Positions 1 to 10,655 are shown, numbered from the stretch's first letter. The stretch is 64,000 nt of DNA from Hermatobates lingyangjiaoensis (GCA_026182355.1 JAPFBL010000382.1:62001-126000); one strand, 5' to 3'. Program-made: numbers and translations. The notes: generated by a model not told the origin, from the sequence alone.

Positions 1-146
1 TTCCTTATTGTACTAGGTAAACTATAAATCAGGTTCGCCAATGACATTTCCAAGTAAATAGGTCCAATGAACGAAAGAAATTTAATCAAATTAAAACTGT
101 TTTTAATTAAATTGTTGAAATTGTATAAGTTTCTTTTTATTTTCAG

Positions 147-301
147 TATTGAAGAGATTTTGGCTGATTCTGATTCTGATTTTGACAATGATAAAGAAGA
201 TGACTTGCCGAAAAAGAAAACCAAAGGGAAGACGTGGATAACAGAACTCCCAGGAGAGATAGTGGACTTTACGGACAAGGGAACAGCTAAGAAAATCTCT
301 T
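147..301 (+). CDS. RRP12: RRP12 exon (acidic stretch, TWITELPGE block)
   Basis: The acceptor is TTTTCAG ending at 146 and the donor is GTATGA at 302. The exon enters with one base of a split codon and leaves in phase 1. It encodes the acidic run and the segment [15 protein letters not shown], which matches the region upstream of DGRLII in RRP12 proteins. Confidence 0.9.
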
Positions 302-825
302 GTATGACATTTTTTGATTTTTTTTCTCTGTGTTCTTTTCTTTTAATCCTTTCATATATATATCTTAGTCGTACATTAAGGCATATTGTTTTACTCATTA
401 GATCAACTATTTTCTGTTCTTATGTTCATATATATATATATATACTTTTTTGATGAAAATACGATCCGAAATGGACGTATACAGTTCAATGTACATAATG
501 AAACATAGAAAAATTAAAAACACACACTTACAGTCTCTAATTTTTGGTTGAACCGTCTTCAGGAGAGATAAGAGAGGGAAACCAAGCGCACTGGTACAGA
601 GACGGTTGGAGACTGTCTCCAACCGTCTCTGTACCAGTGCGCTTGGTTTCCCTCTCTTATCTCTCCTGAAGACGGTTCGTCGACCAAAAATTAGAGACTG
701 TAAGTGTGTGTTTTTAATTTTTCTATGTTTCTTTATGTACATTGAACTATATTTGTCCGTTTTGGATCGGATTTCCAACGATTGAACTATATTTGTCCGT
801 TTTGGATCGTATTTCCAACGAAAAA

Positions 826-908
<83 letters not shown>

Positions 909-3900
909 TTATATATTGTATTGTAGATTAGAATAATGTAATATAAATTATATTTTTTAGCTTCTAAACCAGTTTCGAAGACTGAACAAATGAATACTTA
1001 CCAAAAGCCAGTAAAGAAATCGTCTGAATTTAAAACTGCTCCTGATGGTAGATTAATTATCACTGATGATACATCTGATGATGAAACTGATAATAAGAAA
1101 TCATTTATGATACCAGGCCTTGAAGATTCAGGTAATAAATTTATTAACCTAATGTTTGTTGGTATTTGATGCCAAATCTTGGAAAGTGTTTTTATTTAAA
1201 GAGAAACTGTGTGTTTAAAAAATTATTGAAATAATTCAGAAAACAGGATTTAATTACCCATGTATTATCCTTTTTTTTTTTTGCTGAATAAATTTATTGT
1301 TTGTATTTTAGTATAAATAATTATATTTTCATAAAATTATGTCTTTCTAAGTTCTTTTTTTATTAGCTTACCTATATTTTCAATAATTTTGTTTACCTTG
1401 AATATATACACATTTTTGCAACAATAGTAAAATTTTGTTTATTAAAGTAAAAGTTTAATCAGTGAATTATTCAAATATACCATTGTGTTTGCAAAACTGA
1501 ATTATACCTTGGAAATTATAATACATTTTTATATGGATTAGGAGATATTAAATGGGTTTTTCAAAAAGATGATAATTAACTTATTTCTGAGGATATTGGG
1601 CTTACTTGCAGTAATGCTGAATAAAGTATACTCTAGATTTTTTTTTATGCGAAATTTAACCCGTTAATCGGACGAGCTGAATAAATTAATATACATATTA
1701 ACGTATAAAATTAACCAGGGTAAGAAAATCAGAAATGTGACCTAAGCCTTTTTGACCAAAACAAATGGACTTCGTCAGAGTCTCACTCATACTCAGTATG
1801 AGTCTCATTAATAATTTCACTCATACATACTATAGTACTATACTATGTATGATACATAGTACGAATGAGACTCTGAGGAAGACCACTTGTTTTGGTTGAA
1901 AGATCTTCGTCATTTTCCTAATTCTCTTATTGTGGTTTGGAAGTTGATTTTTATTTCACGTGTTTCCTGTGGTATTTATATATAGTTAACAAGATTTCAC
2001 AATAAACACGTGAAATAACAATCAATGTTCAAATTACAATAAGAATAGGGGGGACTAAGATCTTTCAACCGTAACAACCGGTCTCTGTCAAGAGTCAAAA
2101 CCCAACTCTGACAAAGACCGCTATACTTTCCTTATAATATAATACATGACTGTTCAAACCACAGTAAGAAATGATTAAAAAGACTAAAATTAAAAAAAAA
2201 GACTTTTTTAATAATAAAAAAAAACTTTTTTAAGATAAAAAAGATCTTTCAACCGTAACAAGCGGTCTTTATCAAGAGTCAAAACCCATCTCTGACGAAG
2301 ACCGCTATACTTTCATTATAATATAATACATGACTGTTCAAACTACAGTAAGAATGATAAAAAAGACTAAGATCTTTCAACCATAACAAGCGGTCTTCAT
2401 CACAGTCAAAACTCAACTCAACTCCCGTTGAGTTTTGTCTCCGAGGAAGACTGTTCAGTCTTTTTCCCCATTTCTTATTGTGGTTTGAACATTGAGTGTA
2501 TATAGGTGTGTTATCTACCCACCTATTCGGATAATCCGGATTCGGTCAATTTTCTAGGTTCAAAAGTCAAACTCTCGTGGACATTTCGATTTTATTTAAA
2601 ACGTTTTTGATAGGCATTTCCTCCATATACTATTTTTATCTCTTCATAAAAACCCATATCTCTTTTTAATAAATCTGGGTTTTTATGTTTGTGTATGTAG
2701 AAGATGCCTATGAAAAAAGTTTTAAATAAAACCGAAACGTCGGCAACCAGTTTGTTTTTTAAACCTGGAAAATTGACCGAATCCTGATTAGATAACAGAC
2801 CTATTCATCAAACGGTCAATATATGATCGAATTTATTATATATATCTATACAAGTTCAAAAAATTTTTTTGGAACAAAGAATTGTCTAAATGACATTTAT
2901 TTTAGATGATGATCTGGATGACTACCAATCGTCAGTGGGTGATGGAATGAGTCAGTCTGGAGAGGTTGATGTAAAGAACAGAAAGAGAGCGCTGAGTTCG
3001 GCAGGAGGTTCAACCAAGAGTGGCTTTGGAGGTATAAAAGTTAACAACACATTTATTTTACATCATTGGTCAAACTAAAGCAGAGGTTCCCAAAGTGGAT
3101 TCCGCGGAACCCAGGGGTTCCTTAACGTACTAACATTTAGTAAAATATTTTTCTAAAAAAATTTTTTTGTGGGTATGGATGTATTCTACATTTCTTATGA
3201 ATCATGAAACCGAATAATGTTTATATCTACATATAAGTAGAAGTGGTCAACATTTTATTCATAGTTAGGATGAATCACTAGTCAGTTTTTGGAACTATCT
3301 GATTCCTGAATTTCCTGCTATTGCAAAAGTAGCACTTCATACATTGCTGCCATTTCCTACTACCTACTTATATGAAACTGGATTTTCCCTTTAAACTGCC
3401 ATAGTAGAAACCAAATACCGAAGTAGACTTAATGTTGGGGCTAACTTAAGAATCAAATTCTCAACTATAAAGCCAAAAATGATTACAAAACAAACTCTGT
3501 GTTAAAATTGCTAGTAATTCTGTTTTATGTTTTATGCACTTGTGGAAGATATGTAAATTAAAATCTTTTAGTTTAGAATTTTTTTTTCGAAAAATACACA
3601 TTGTAGTAATATTACTTGTTTAATTGTTTTTAAGCATACACGTACTATTTAAAAAGGCATATGAAAATATTTATATTATGATTGTATAAAATCATTAGAA
3701 TCTGGGGTTCCCGGGAAAGTTACTGGAACCAAAAAGGGTTCCGCGTCGAAAAAGTTTGAAAAACTGTGAACTAAAGTAATCATTCGGTTTTGTTTTCATA
3801 CAAACCAAAAGTCATCTGTTACAAGTATGATATTTGGGGTAGGTTTTTTTATAAAAACAAAAATTCACCTGTTGAATACATCTTCTTTATAAATAAAACT

Positions 3901-6900
3901 AGCAAATGTACCCGTCTTTGACGGAATCAAAAATTCTATTATGCTTGGTATTCCAAAATATCAATTATAGTATATTACTAATACTATAATAAAAAATTAT
4001 AGAATAGTAGAAAACACCATTATTAGTACAGTGTTAAACAAATGCCTCTGTATACACTACATTAGCTGTCTGTCCTTCAGGTTCATGGAAGAACAATCAG
4101 TTGAAACCTCTGACTATTGAGCAAGTAAACTACAGTTGACCATGTGAGAAAAACTGGTTTCGCTAACTTGAATTCCTGGGTTAAAGTCTCCCTTTGCGAC
4201 TTAGTTAACGTCATTGCGAAATAGACTCTGACGGGACTTTGCAATCATTTGAACGGAAACAGACAGTGGCTCGGAATCAATGGTATGCGTCGTATACACA
4301 CAGACTCCCCAATACCACATCCAGTCATTATGTCCGTCTCTATGGCATATCTGTGTAGAGCACGAACTCAGAGTCGTGTCCCGTTGCACAGTTTTGAGGC
4401 ACTCATGTTTCATAACATTAAATTTGTTACTGCTATAAATTGCTCCTACTTTAAGTTTTTACTCATGTGCAGGGAGTCCAGGAAAAATAAATTGAGAGTC
4501 AAGAAATTCAATTAGATAATGAACTGCTTCTTCATCACTAATCCAATCTCTTTACTGACTTGTAAGGTCTTTCCTCGGTATGATATAGCATAAGAACTTG
4601 TTTGTTGATTTTTCCTGCCTGTCCGTATTAAGAGTTGAGAATTGCTCGTTTACAAAATTATTTATTCGTAATAGATAGTACATCCTCAACTCTGGGAAAC
4701 ACTTTTTCAAAGATGTCAAATACGCAATATATTCATATGCTCAATTGAAATTAAAATCAACTAACAATATCTACTTGCCACACCTGTGTATTTTCAAAAC
4801 AAACTTGTCTGTGAAGTTAGGAAAATACAGCTAAAAGCCCCATAACTTCGCTTCTGTACTGAATTAATAATCTATTTAGAGCCCATATTTTAAGTTAGGC
4901 ATACACAAATCCAGTGTCAAAGTTTCAGCTCGCCATGTCTTATGGTGGCTGAGTTTACTTGTGACAAACATTTTTGCGTTAAACGTCCATAACTCCACTT
5001 CTACGTTGAATTTCCAAATAATTCAGAGCCTATATTTTAAGTTGGACCTACACAAATCAACTGTAAAAGTTTCAGCTTTATATGTCTTATGGTAGCTGAG
5101 TTTACCTGTGACAAAGTTTTGCGGACAAACCGACAAACCGACAAACCGACAAACCGACAAACCGACAGAAATTTTTCTAAGGGTGGATTCGGTTTCTCCA
5201 ATGTATGAAACGTAAAGAAAACTTGAAATGAGTCAGTTCTAAGCAATGTACAGACAAAATCATTATTTTATTTATAAAGATAATGATTTTGTCTGTACAT
5301 TGCTTAGAACTGACTCATTTCAAGTTTTCTTTACGTTTCATACATTGGAGAAACCGAATCCACCCTTAGAAAAATTTCTGTCGGTTTGTCGGTTTGTCCG
5401 CAAAACTTTGTCACAGGTAAACTCAGCTACCATAAGACATATAAAGCTGAAACTTTTACAGTAGATTTGTGTAGGTCTAACTTAAAATATAGGCTATGAA
5501 TTGATTGGAAATTCAACGTAGAAGTGAAGTTATGGACGTTTAACGCAAAAATGTTTGTCACAAGTAAACTCAGCCACCATAAGACATAGCGAGCTGAAAC
5601 ATTGACACTGGATTTGTGTGTGCCTAACTTAAAATATGGGCTCTAAATAGATTATTAATTCAGTACAGAAGCGAAGTTATGGGGCTTTTAGCTGTATTTT
5701 CCTAACTTCACAGACAAGTTTGTTTTGAAAATACACAGGTGTGGCAAGTAGGTATTGTTAGTTGATTTTAATTTCAATTGAGCATATGAATATATTGCGT
5801 ATTTGACATCATTGAAATGGTGTTTCACAGAGTTAAGGATGTACTATCTATTGAGAATAAATGTTTTGTAAACGAGCAATTCTCAGCCCTTAATATGAAC
5901 AGGCATAAGAAATCAACAAACAAGTTCTTACGCTATATGAAGCCGAGGAAAGAACTTACAAGTCAGTAAAGAGATTGGATTAGTGACGAAGAAGCAGTTC
6001 ATTATCTAATTGAATTTATTAACTCTGAATTTATTTTTCCTGGACTGCCTGCTCATGAGTAAAAACTTAAAGTAGAGCACCAATCATGCTACAATTTAGT
6101 AGCAGTAACAAATTTCATGTTACGAAACATGAGTGCCCCAAAACTGTGCAACGGGACACGACTCTGAGTTCGTGCTCTACACAGATATGCCATAGAGGCG
6201 GACATAATGACTGGATGTGGTATTGGGGAGTCTGTGTGTATACTTCACATACCATTGATTCCGAGCCACTGTCTGTTTACGTTGAAATGATTGCAAAGTC
6301 GGGTCAGAGTCTATTTCGCAATGACGTTAACTAAGTCGCAAAGGGAGACTTCATCTAACGCAGGAATACAAGGTAGCAAAACCAAGTTTTTCTCACATGG
6401 TCAAATGTAGTTTACATGCTCAACGGTCAGAGGTTTCAACTCTTTCTTCTACCTGAACCTGAAGGACAGACAGCTAATGTAGTGTATAAGCTGGAGGCAT
6501 TTGTTTAACACTGTAGTAATAATGGTATTTTCTACTATTCTATAATTTCTAATGACATTTTGAAATACCAAAAATGACGGAACTTCTGATTCCTCCGTGG
6601 TATAGCCGAAAGGCAATAGGCACACGGCAATAAACCAAAACAGGAACTTCTGATTCTGTCAAAGACGGGTACGTTTGCTATGTATTATATATAACTGTCA
6701 ACTTTTTTTTAATTTAATATTTGCTTAATAAATACACTGGTAATAATGTAAGGTATGGGACCAGAGTAGCCCAGTGGCTTGCGTGATCGCCGATGACAGT
6801 AGTGCAAATTTATTATAAATAAATGTAACAAACAAATATTTTTTTGAATTTAAAATGTGGATAATATAAAAGATGGTAATAAAGTAAAGGGATCTAGCCA

Positions 6901-9900
6901 GGGTTGCCAGTAGCTTGCTTGCTCGCCGATGACAGTAGTGCAAATATATTATACATAAACACAACAAAAATATTTTTTTTTAATTTAATATTTGCGTAAT
7001 ATAAACACTGGTAATAAAGTAAGGTATGGAACCAGAGTAGCCCAGTGGCTTGCGTGCTAGCTTTTGACTGGGAGCACGTTAATTAGAACTAACTCATTTC
7101 AAGTTTTCTTTACGTTTCATACTTCAGAGTAGCCACATGTACCCTTAGAATAATTTCTGTCTGTCGGTTTGTCCACAAAATATTGCTACCATAAGACATA
7201 TAAAGCTGAAACATTGATTGTAGATTTGTGTATGTCTAACTTAAAATCTAATCTTTGTATACAGAGGCTTTTTTTTAGCACTGTACTAATAATGGTATTT
7301 TCTACTATTCTATAACTTCTAATTGTAGTATTAGTATAATACTATAATTGATATTTTGGAATACCAAGTATAATAGAATTTTTGATTCCGTCAAAGACGG
7401 GTACGTTTGCTAGTTATAAATAAAATAATGATTTTGTCTGTACATTGCTTAGAACTGACTCATTTCAAGTTTTCTTTACGTTTCATACATTGGAGAAACC
7501 GAATCCACCCTTAGAAAAATTTCTGTCGGTTTGTCGGTTTGTCGGTTTGTCGGTTTGTCCGCAAAACTTTGTCACAGGTAAACTCAGCTACCATAAGACA
7601 TATAAAGCTGAAACTTTTACAGTAGATTTGTGTAGGTCTAACTTAAAATATAGGCTATGAATTGATTGGAAATTCAACGTAGAAGTGAAGTTATGGACGT
7701 TTAACGCAAAAATGTTTGTCACAAGTAAACTCAGCCACCATAAGACATAGCGAGCTGAAACATTGACACTGGATTTGTGTGTGCCTAACTTAAAATATGG
7801 GCTCTAAATAGATTATTAATTCAGTACAGAAGCGAAGTTATGGGGCTTTTAGCTGTATTTTCCTAACTTCACAGACAAGTTTGTTTTGAAAATACACAGG
7901 TGTGGCAAGTAGGTATTGTTAGTTGATTTTAATTTCAATTGAGCATATGAATATATTGCGTATTTGACATCATTGAAATGGTGTTTCACAGAGTTAAGGA
8001 TGTACTATCTATTGAGAATAAATGTTTTGTAAACGAGCAATTCTCAGCCCTTAATATGAACAGGCATAAGAAATCAACAAACAAGTTCTTACGCTATATG
8101 AAACCGAGGAAAGAACTTACAAGTCAGTAAAGAGATTGGATTAGTGATGAAGATGCAGTTCATTATCTAATTGAATTTCTTGACTCTGAATTTATTTCTC
8201 CTGGACTGCCTGCTCATGAGTAAAAACTTAAAGTAGGTGCACCAATGATGCTGCAATTTACAGCAGTAACAAATTTGATGTTACTAAACATGAGTGACCC
8301 AAAAACTGTGCAACGGGACACGACTCTGAGTTCGTGCTCTACACAGATATGCCATAGAGGCGGACATAATGACTGGATGTGGTATTGGGGAGTCTGTGTG
8401 TATACCACGCATACCATTGATTCCGAGCCACTCTCTGTTTCCATTCAAATGATTGCAAGGTCCCCTCAGAGTCTATTTCGCAATGACGTTAACTAAGTCG
8501 CAAAGGGAGACTTTATCTAACGCAGGAATTCAAGTTAGCGAAACCAAGTTTTTCTCACATGGTCAACTGTAGTTTACTTGCTCAATAGTCAGAGGTTTCA
8601 ACTGATTGTTCTTCCATGAACCTGAAGGACAGACAGCTAATGTTGTGTATACAGAGGCATTTGTTTAACACTGTACTAATAATGGTGTTTTCTACTATTC
8701 TATAACTTCTAATTATAGTATTAGTATAATACTATAATTGATATTTTGGAATACCAAGAATAATAGAATTTTTGATTCCGTCAAAGACGGGTACATTTGC
8801 TAGTAATTATATAATTGGCTGGTGCTTTTATTAGTATAGTTCTATAATTACAAGACATAACCTTTGAGAAAATAAAATGAAATTATACCCAAAAGTAGAA
8901 CATTATGTGGATATGAGTTTAGGTATTTTTTTTTTTCAAAATTACATTAACCAAAAGGGCGATATTGTACCTTTTATGTTTTTAGAAAATTGTCAAAATA
9001 CTAAACCTATTATTAGCAATTAATAAAAAAAAATGTCATAAAATCCCGATTACAGCAAAGGTCGAGATTAATATAATTAATATACCTATAAAAATTAAAA
9101 TTAATTTTGGAAGTGGATGACTTGCTATACTTGTTGGATTTGGTTACATTTGTGATGGACGAACAGACTGATATGGATTCTTTTATAATAGTATAGATAT
9201 TTCTATTTTATCATTGCTATGAAAGGAATTAGTGTAATTTGGTCTATATGTCCATAAAGGAGTGGTACAAATTATTATTAATTTCAATGAAATTTTAGGT
9301 GGGGTTGGGATACACAGAATTCTGAAAAAGAAGAAGAAGGCTTCATCAGAAAGTGGACCTAAAGTTTATACAGGAGCAGTCTACAAAGCAAAGAAGGCGA
9401 AGGGAGATGTTAAAAAGAAAGGTTTGCCTGATCCATATGCCTATCTGCCTTTCAACAGGAGCAACCTTAACAAAAGGTCTTTATTTGTGTTTAAACTTTT
9501 TTTTTTAGAAAAAGAAATGCTTACTTTTCATTTTTGAAACCTATAATTCATACTTCTGACTTATCACTATTTCACAATTATAATCAGTCATTATGTATCA
9601 TTAAAAGAGTATCATTTCCCATCTAATAATGACTTGTGAAAAAAAATGGCTTTCGAATATTTAGTCATTACAATTAATGAATGGTTTCGTGTTTTTCTGA
9701 GTCAGACGTTTGAAACCTGTAATTGATACCTCTGACTTATCATTATTTCACACTTGTAATCAGTCATTATGTTGTGTTTAATGATTTTAATGAAAAGAGT
9801 ATCATTTCCCATCTCTAACCACTATAGGTTTAATCTAAGGTGATTAACTATTTTTCTTTCAGCAGTTCATTGGTCTCCTAGAGAGGCTTCACAATCAACT

Positions 9901-10655
9901 GCGAAGACTTTACCGAAGGAGAAGTGGATAGGGTTGTTCGAATCGTGTAGTTCTTATTGATTTAGGGCTTTTACGATGGCTTGCAGAAATTGTGTGTAGG
10001 TCTAGTAGTCTAACCTTTCCCTATGATTGGTTGACTTCATTGTAATGTTTCCAACCTAATGGTCATATTGGTGATAATACTATGTTGTGCATTATCTTCA
10101 TTTGGTATAAGAGCTTCAAAGTGACTGTGGGTTTTATCACAAAGTGACAAGCAAGAAGTCCTGTGGGAAAAGCAGATAATCTCGTTAGAATAGCTTTTCA
10201 TTAGCTATTCTAATGAAATAGCTAATCACCATAGCTAATGGTGATCAATAGCTTGATCACCATACTTGTGTAAACATTTCTCTTTGGCCAAGGTGGTGGA
10301 CATACCTGAATTAAACAAGATGAAAAGTAAATTTCAGAGGACTTAAAGTGTGATATTCTAATAACCTTTTCAGTACCGAAAGCCTTATAACGGCACTATT
10401 TCTTCGAAACTTTTGTTTCTCATTACAGTTCTTGAATGTTCTCATAGATTGTAATTATTCATTTAGATTGATATAGATTTAGTCACCTACTCTATTTAAA
10501 ATTCCTTATTGAGTTCTTAAAGTTGATTTATTTTTCTCTTTTTTAGAAAAAAGCTAAAAGCAATAAGTCAATTAAAATCATTCGTTCATGGAGCGCAGAG
10601 AGGGGTGAAGATTGGAACCAAAAATAAGCTGAAGAAGCAAATGAAGAAACGCTAA
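147..10655 (+). CDS. RRP12: RRP12-like ribosome biogenesis protein, C-terminal 245 residues (partial gene)
   Basis: RRP12 is a HEAT-repeat nucleolar protein needed for maturation and export of pre-ribosomal subunits. Coding exons read here are 147-301, 961-1131, 2906-3031, 9299-9476 and 10547-10655; every junction is GT..AG and the phases agree (1,1,1,2). They encode the non-HEAT basic tail: an acidic stretch ([13 protein letters not shown]), the DGRLII block, GIHR, then [19 protein letters not shown] and a Lys/Arg-rich end before TAA. These blocks, in this order, are the signature of the RRP12 C-terminus in animals. The HEAT region lies upstream of the window. Introns of 0.66, 1.8, 6.3 and 1.1 kb are full of mobile elements, but the reading frame is intact. 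Identity is very secure; exact splice points are inferred from consensus and phase. Confidence 0.95.
428..833. mobile_element. Palindromic element, hammerhead family B (copy 1)
   Basis: A near-perfect inverted repeat of about 400 bp in an RRP12 intron, flanked by TA-rich DNA. Each arm runs from the centre (GACTGTCTCCAACCG region) through TCTCTCCTGAAGACGG to TTAGAGACTGTAAG and GGATCGTATTTCCAACG. The CTGAAGA box and the AATT-A-GAGA part of a hammerhead are present, but G12 of GAAA reads A in both arms, so this copy is probably inactive. A second short repeat of the outer end lies at 740-830. Open frames here are palindrome shadows. Confidence 0.75.
834..908. repeat. (TA)n microsatellite
   Basis: About 75 bp of TA dinucleotides at the outer end of the family B palindrome. 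Comparable TA tracts border many other palindromes in the window. Confidence 0.9.
961..1131 (+). CDS. RRP12: RRP12 exon (DGRLII block)
   Basis: The acceptor is TTTTTTAG ending at 960 and the donor is GTAATA at 1132. Phase 1 joins it to both neighbours. It encodes [14 protein letters not shown], the most conserved short block of this part of RRP12, followed by an acidic stretch. Confidence 0.92.
1132..1690 (+). other. RRP12 intron, no recognisable content
   Basis: AT-rich intron sequence with no coding or repeat structure that I can support. Confidence 0.5.
1725..2495. mobile_element. Cluster of decayed palindromic elements, hammerhead family A
   Basis: Three to four overlapping, degenerate copies of the family A foldback element. 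Each has CCACAATAAGAAATG arms, GATCTTTCAACCGTAACAAG and the CTCTGACGAAGACC box. The best hammerhead reads on + at 1869-1911 (CTGAGGA box, GAAAGATCTT). The others carry core substitutions and internal deletions, so this is an old nest of insertions in the intron. Confidence 0.65.
2515..2810. mobile_element. Foldback element, family G
   Basis: A diverged inverted repeat: CTATTCGGATAATCCGGATTC on the left and GAATCCTGATTAGATAACAG on the right. The inner arms hold AAACCGAAACGTCGGC and its complement-like partner. The GAAACGTCGGC half looks like a hammerhead 3' half, but the 5' box reads CTATGAA, not CTGANGA. Related copies lie at 14940-15215 and 50773-50930. Confidence 0.5.
2906..3031 (+). CDS. 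RRP12: RRP12 exon (basic linker, GFGG)
   Basis: The acceptor is TTTTAG ending at 2905 and the donor is GTATAA at 3032. It encodes [10 protein letters not shown], then [11 protein letters not shown], and ends inside the glycine block that continues as GVGIHR in the next exon. The following intron is 6.3 kb because of a hAT element and several Helitrons. Confidence 0.9.
3081..3768 (+). mobile_element. hAT transposon deletion derivative (Buster/ZBED-like), with 8-bp target duplication
   Basis: The terminal inverted repeats begin CAGAGGTTCCCAAAGTG on the left and CACAGTTTTTCAAAC (reverse complement) on the right, each followed inward by GCGGAACCC. The flanks are AACTAAAG at 3073-3080 and 3769-3776, an exact 8-bp duplication as expected for hAT. 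At 3290-3480 a broken frame still reads [28 protein letters not shown] and TKYRSRLN, the hAT C-terminal dimerisation region. Most of the transposase is missing. Confidence 0.9.
3899..5280 (-). mobile_element. Non-autonomous Helitron inserted in the previous one
   Basis: On the - strand it starts with TC (5280-5279), directly after an A, and ends with CTAG (3902-3899), directly before a T, with no target duplication. The sub-terminal hairpin CCGTC-AAA-GACGG lies about 10 nt before CTAG. These are the defining Helitron ends. It shares its full length with the Helitron at 5281-6680, so together they form a 2.8 kb palindrome. A five-copy octamer (GTCGGTTT) lies at about 5123-5166. Confidence 0.87.
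4201..4413 (-). CDS. Small conserved Helitron ORF, 70 aa
   Basis: Unrecognised. The same frame is open in three Helitron copies (also 6086-6334 and 8245-8496, both +). They share [30 protein letters not shown] and IDSEPLSV before ending SLFRNDVN. It is rich in Cys, His and Trp. It could be a captured host fragment or a relic of a Helitron protein. The frame is not proof of translation. Confidence 0.35.
   Translation of the reverse strand: MKHECLKTVQRDTTLSSCSTQICHRDGHNDWMWYWGVCVYTTHTIDSEPLSVSVQMIAKSRQSLFRNDVN
6086..6334 (+). CDS. Small conserved Helitron ORF, 82 aa
   Basis: Second copy of the Helitron frame described at 4201-4413, extended upstream by about 12 residues. Substitutions against the other copies are few and scattered, with no internal stop. 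Confidence 0.35.
   Translation: MLQFSSSNKFHVTKHECPKTVQRDTTLSSCSTQICHRGGHNDWMWYWGVCVYTSHTIDSEPLSVYVEMIAKSGQSLFRNDVN
6695..7080 (+). repeat. Tandem array (about 135-bp unit) containing SINE-like heads
   Basis: About 2.7 units, each with TTTTAATTTAATATTTGC, CACTGGTAATAA and a tRNA-like AGAGTAGCCCAGTGGCTTGCG followed by CGCCGATGACAGTAGTGC. The head resembles the A-box part of the SINE found elsewhere in the window. Confidence 0.6.
7085..7413 (+). mobile_element. Helitron fragment with internal deletion
   Basis: Joins a 5' segment (AACTCATTTCAAG, one GTCGGTTT octamer) to a 3' segment ending in CCGTCAAAGACGG and CTAG (7410-7413). The middle of the 1.4 kb unit is missing. It abuts the next Helitron directly. 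Confidence 0.75.
7414..8803 (+). mobile_element. Non-autonomous Helitron, full length but for its first bases
   Basis: Begins TTATAAATAAAATAATG immediately after the CTAG of the upstream copy and ends CTAG (8800-8803) before a T, with the CCGTC-AAA-GACGG hairpin. It carries four GTCGGTTT octamers near 7527-7560 and the small frame at 8245-8496. Head-to-tail with the preceding fragment. Confidence 0.85.
8245..8496 (+). CDS. Small conserved Helitron ORF, 83 aa
   Basis: Third open copy of the Helitron frame described at 4201-4413. It keeps the Cys/His/Trp pattern and ends at the same stop codon. Confidence 0.35.
   Translation: MMLQFTAVTNLMLLNMSDPKTVQRDTTLSSCSTQICHRGGHNDWMWYWGVCVYTTHTIDSEPLSVSIQMIARSPQSLFRNDVN
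8804..9298 (+). other. RRP12 intron, repeat fragment
   Basis: AT-rich. A piece around 8880-8990 (ACATTATGTGGATATG, then AACCAAAAGGGCGATATTG) resembles 28850-28930, so it is part of an unclassified dispersed repeat. Nothing else is recognisable. Confidence 0.4.
9299..9476 (+). CDS. RRP12: RRP12 exon ([22 protein letters not shown])
   Basis: The acceptor is ATTTTAG ending at 9298 and the donor is GTCTTT at 9477. This is the diagnostic exon, with [23 protein letters not shown] and NRSNLNKR all in the family order. It leaves in phase 2. Confidence 0.95.
9533..9812 (+). repeat. Direct repeat in the RRP12 intron
   Basis: Two copies about 175 bp apart (9533-9627 and 9709-9812) share CTTCTGACTTATCA or CTCTGACTTATCATT, AATCAGTCATTATG and AAGAGTATCATTTCCCATCT. 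A simple local duplication. Confidence 0.7.
10186..10262. repeat. Nested hairpins in the last RRP12 intron
   Basis: TAGAATAGC pairs with GCTATTCTA around a short loop, followed by CACCATAGCTAATGGTG and ATCAATAGCTTGAT. Short interlocking palindromes of unknown origin. Confidence 0.5.
10547..10655 (+). CDS. RRP12: RRP12 terminal exon
   Basis: The acceptor is CTTTTTTAG ending at 10546 and the frame ends at TAA 10653-10655. It encodes the very basic tail ([19 protein letters not shown], then [10 protein letters not shown]), matching the C-terminal pattern of RRP12. Confidence 0.93.

Larger units (their letters stand above)
3881..6680 (+). mobile_element. Non-autonomous Helitron, split by a second Helitron
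   Basis: The 5' end (TCTTTATAAATAAAA) is at 3884-3898, probably starting at TC 3881 after an A. The body resumes at 5281 with TAATGATTTTGTCTG and runs to about 6680. The 3' end has the hairpin GTCAAAGAC followed by GGGTACGTTTGCTA; the final CTAG has mutated to CTAT. It contains a 70-80 residue frame at 6086-6334. A small foreign insertion near 6584-6650 interrupts the 3' region. Non-autonomous: no Rep or helicase is visible. Confidence 0.8.

Noticed and set aside
407..936. Frames over the first palindrome and TA tract
   Set aside because: They read across a foldback element and (TA)n, and give the same peptides in mirrored positions.
2515..2810. Family G as a functional hammerhead
   Set aside because: The 3' half (GAAACGTCGGC) fits, but three copies have CTATGAA or CATGGAA in place of CTGANGA.
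3881..6680. A single 2.8 kb foldback DNA transposon
   Set aside because: The ends lack a target duplication, and the 15-bp Helitron start left of 3899 shows nested Helitrons instead.
6755..7070. Functional tRNA genes at the tRNA-like heads
   Set aside because: These and the SINE heads lack a full cloverleaf and are followed by SINE bodies or tandem repeats.
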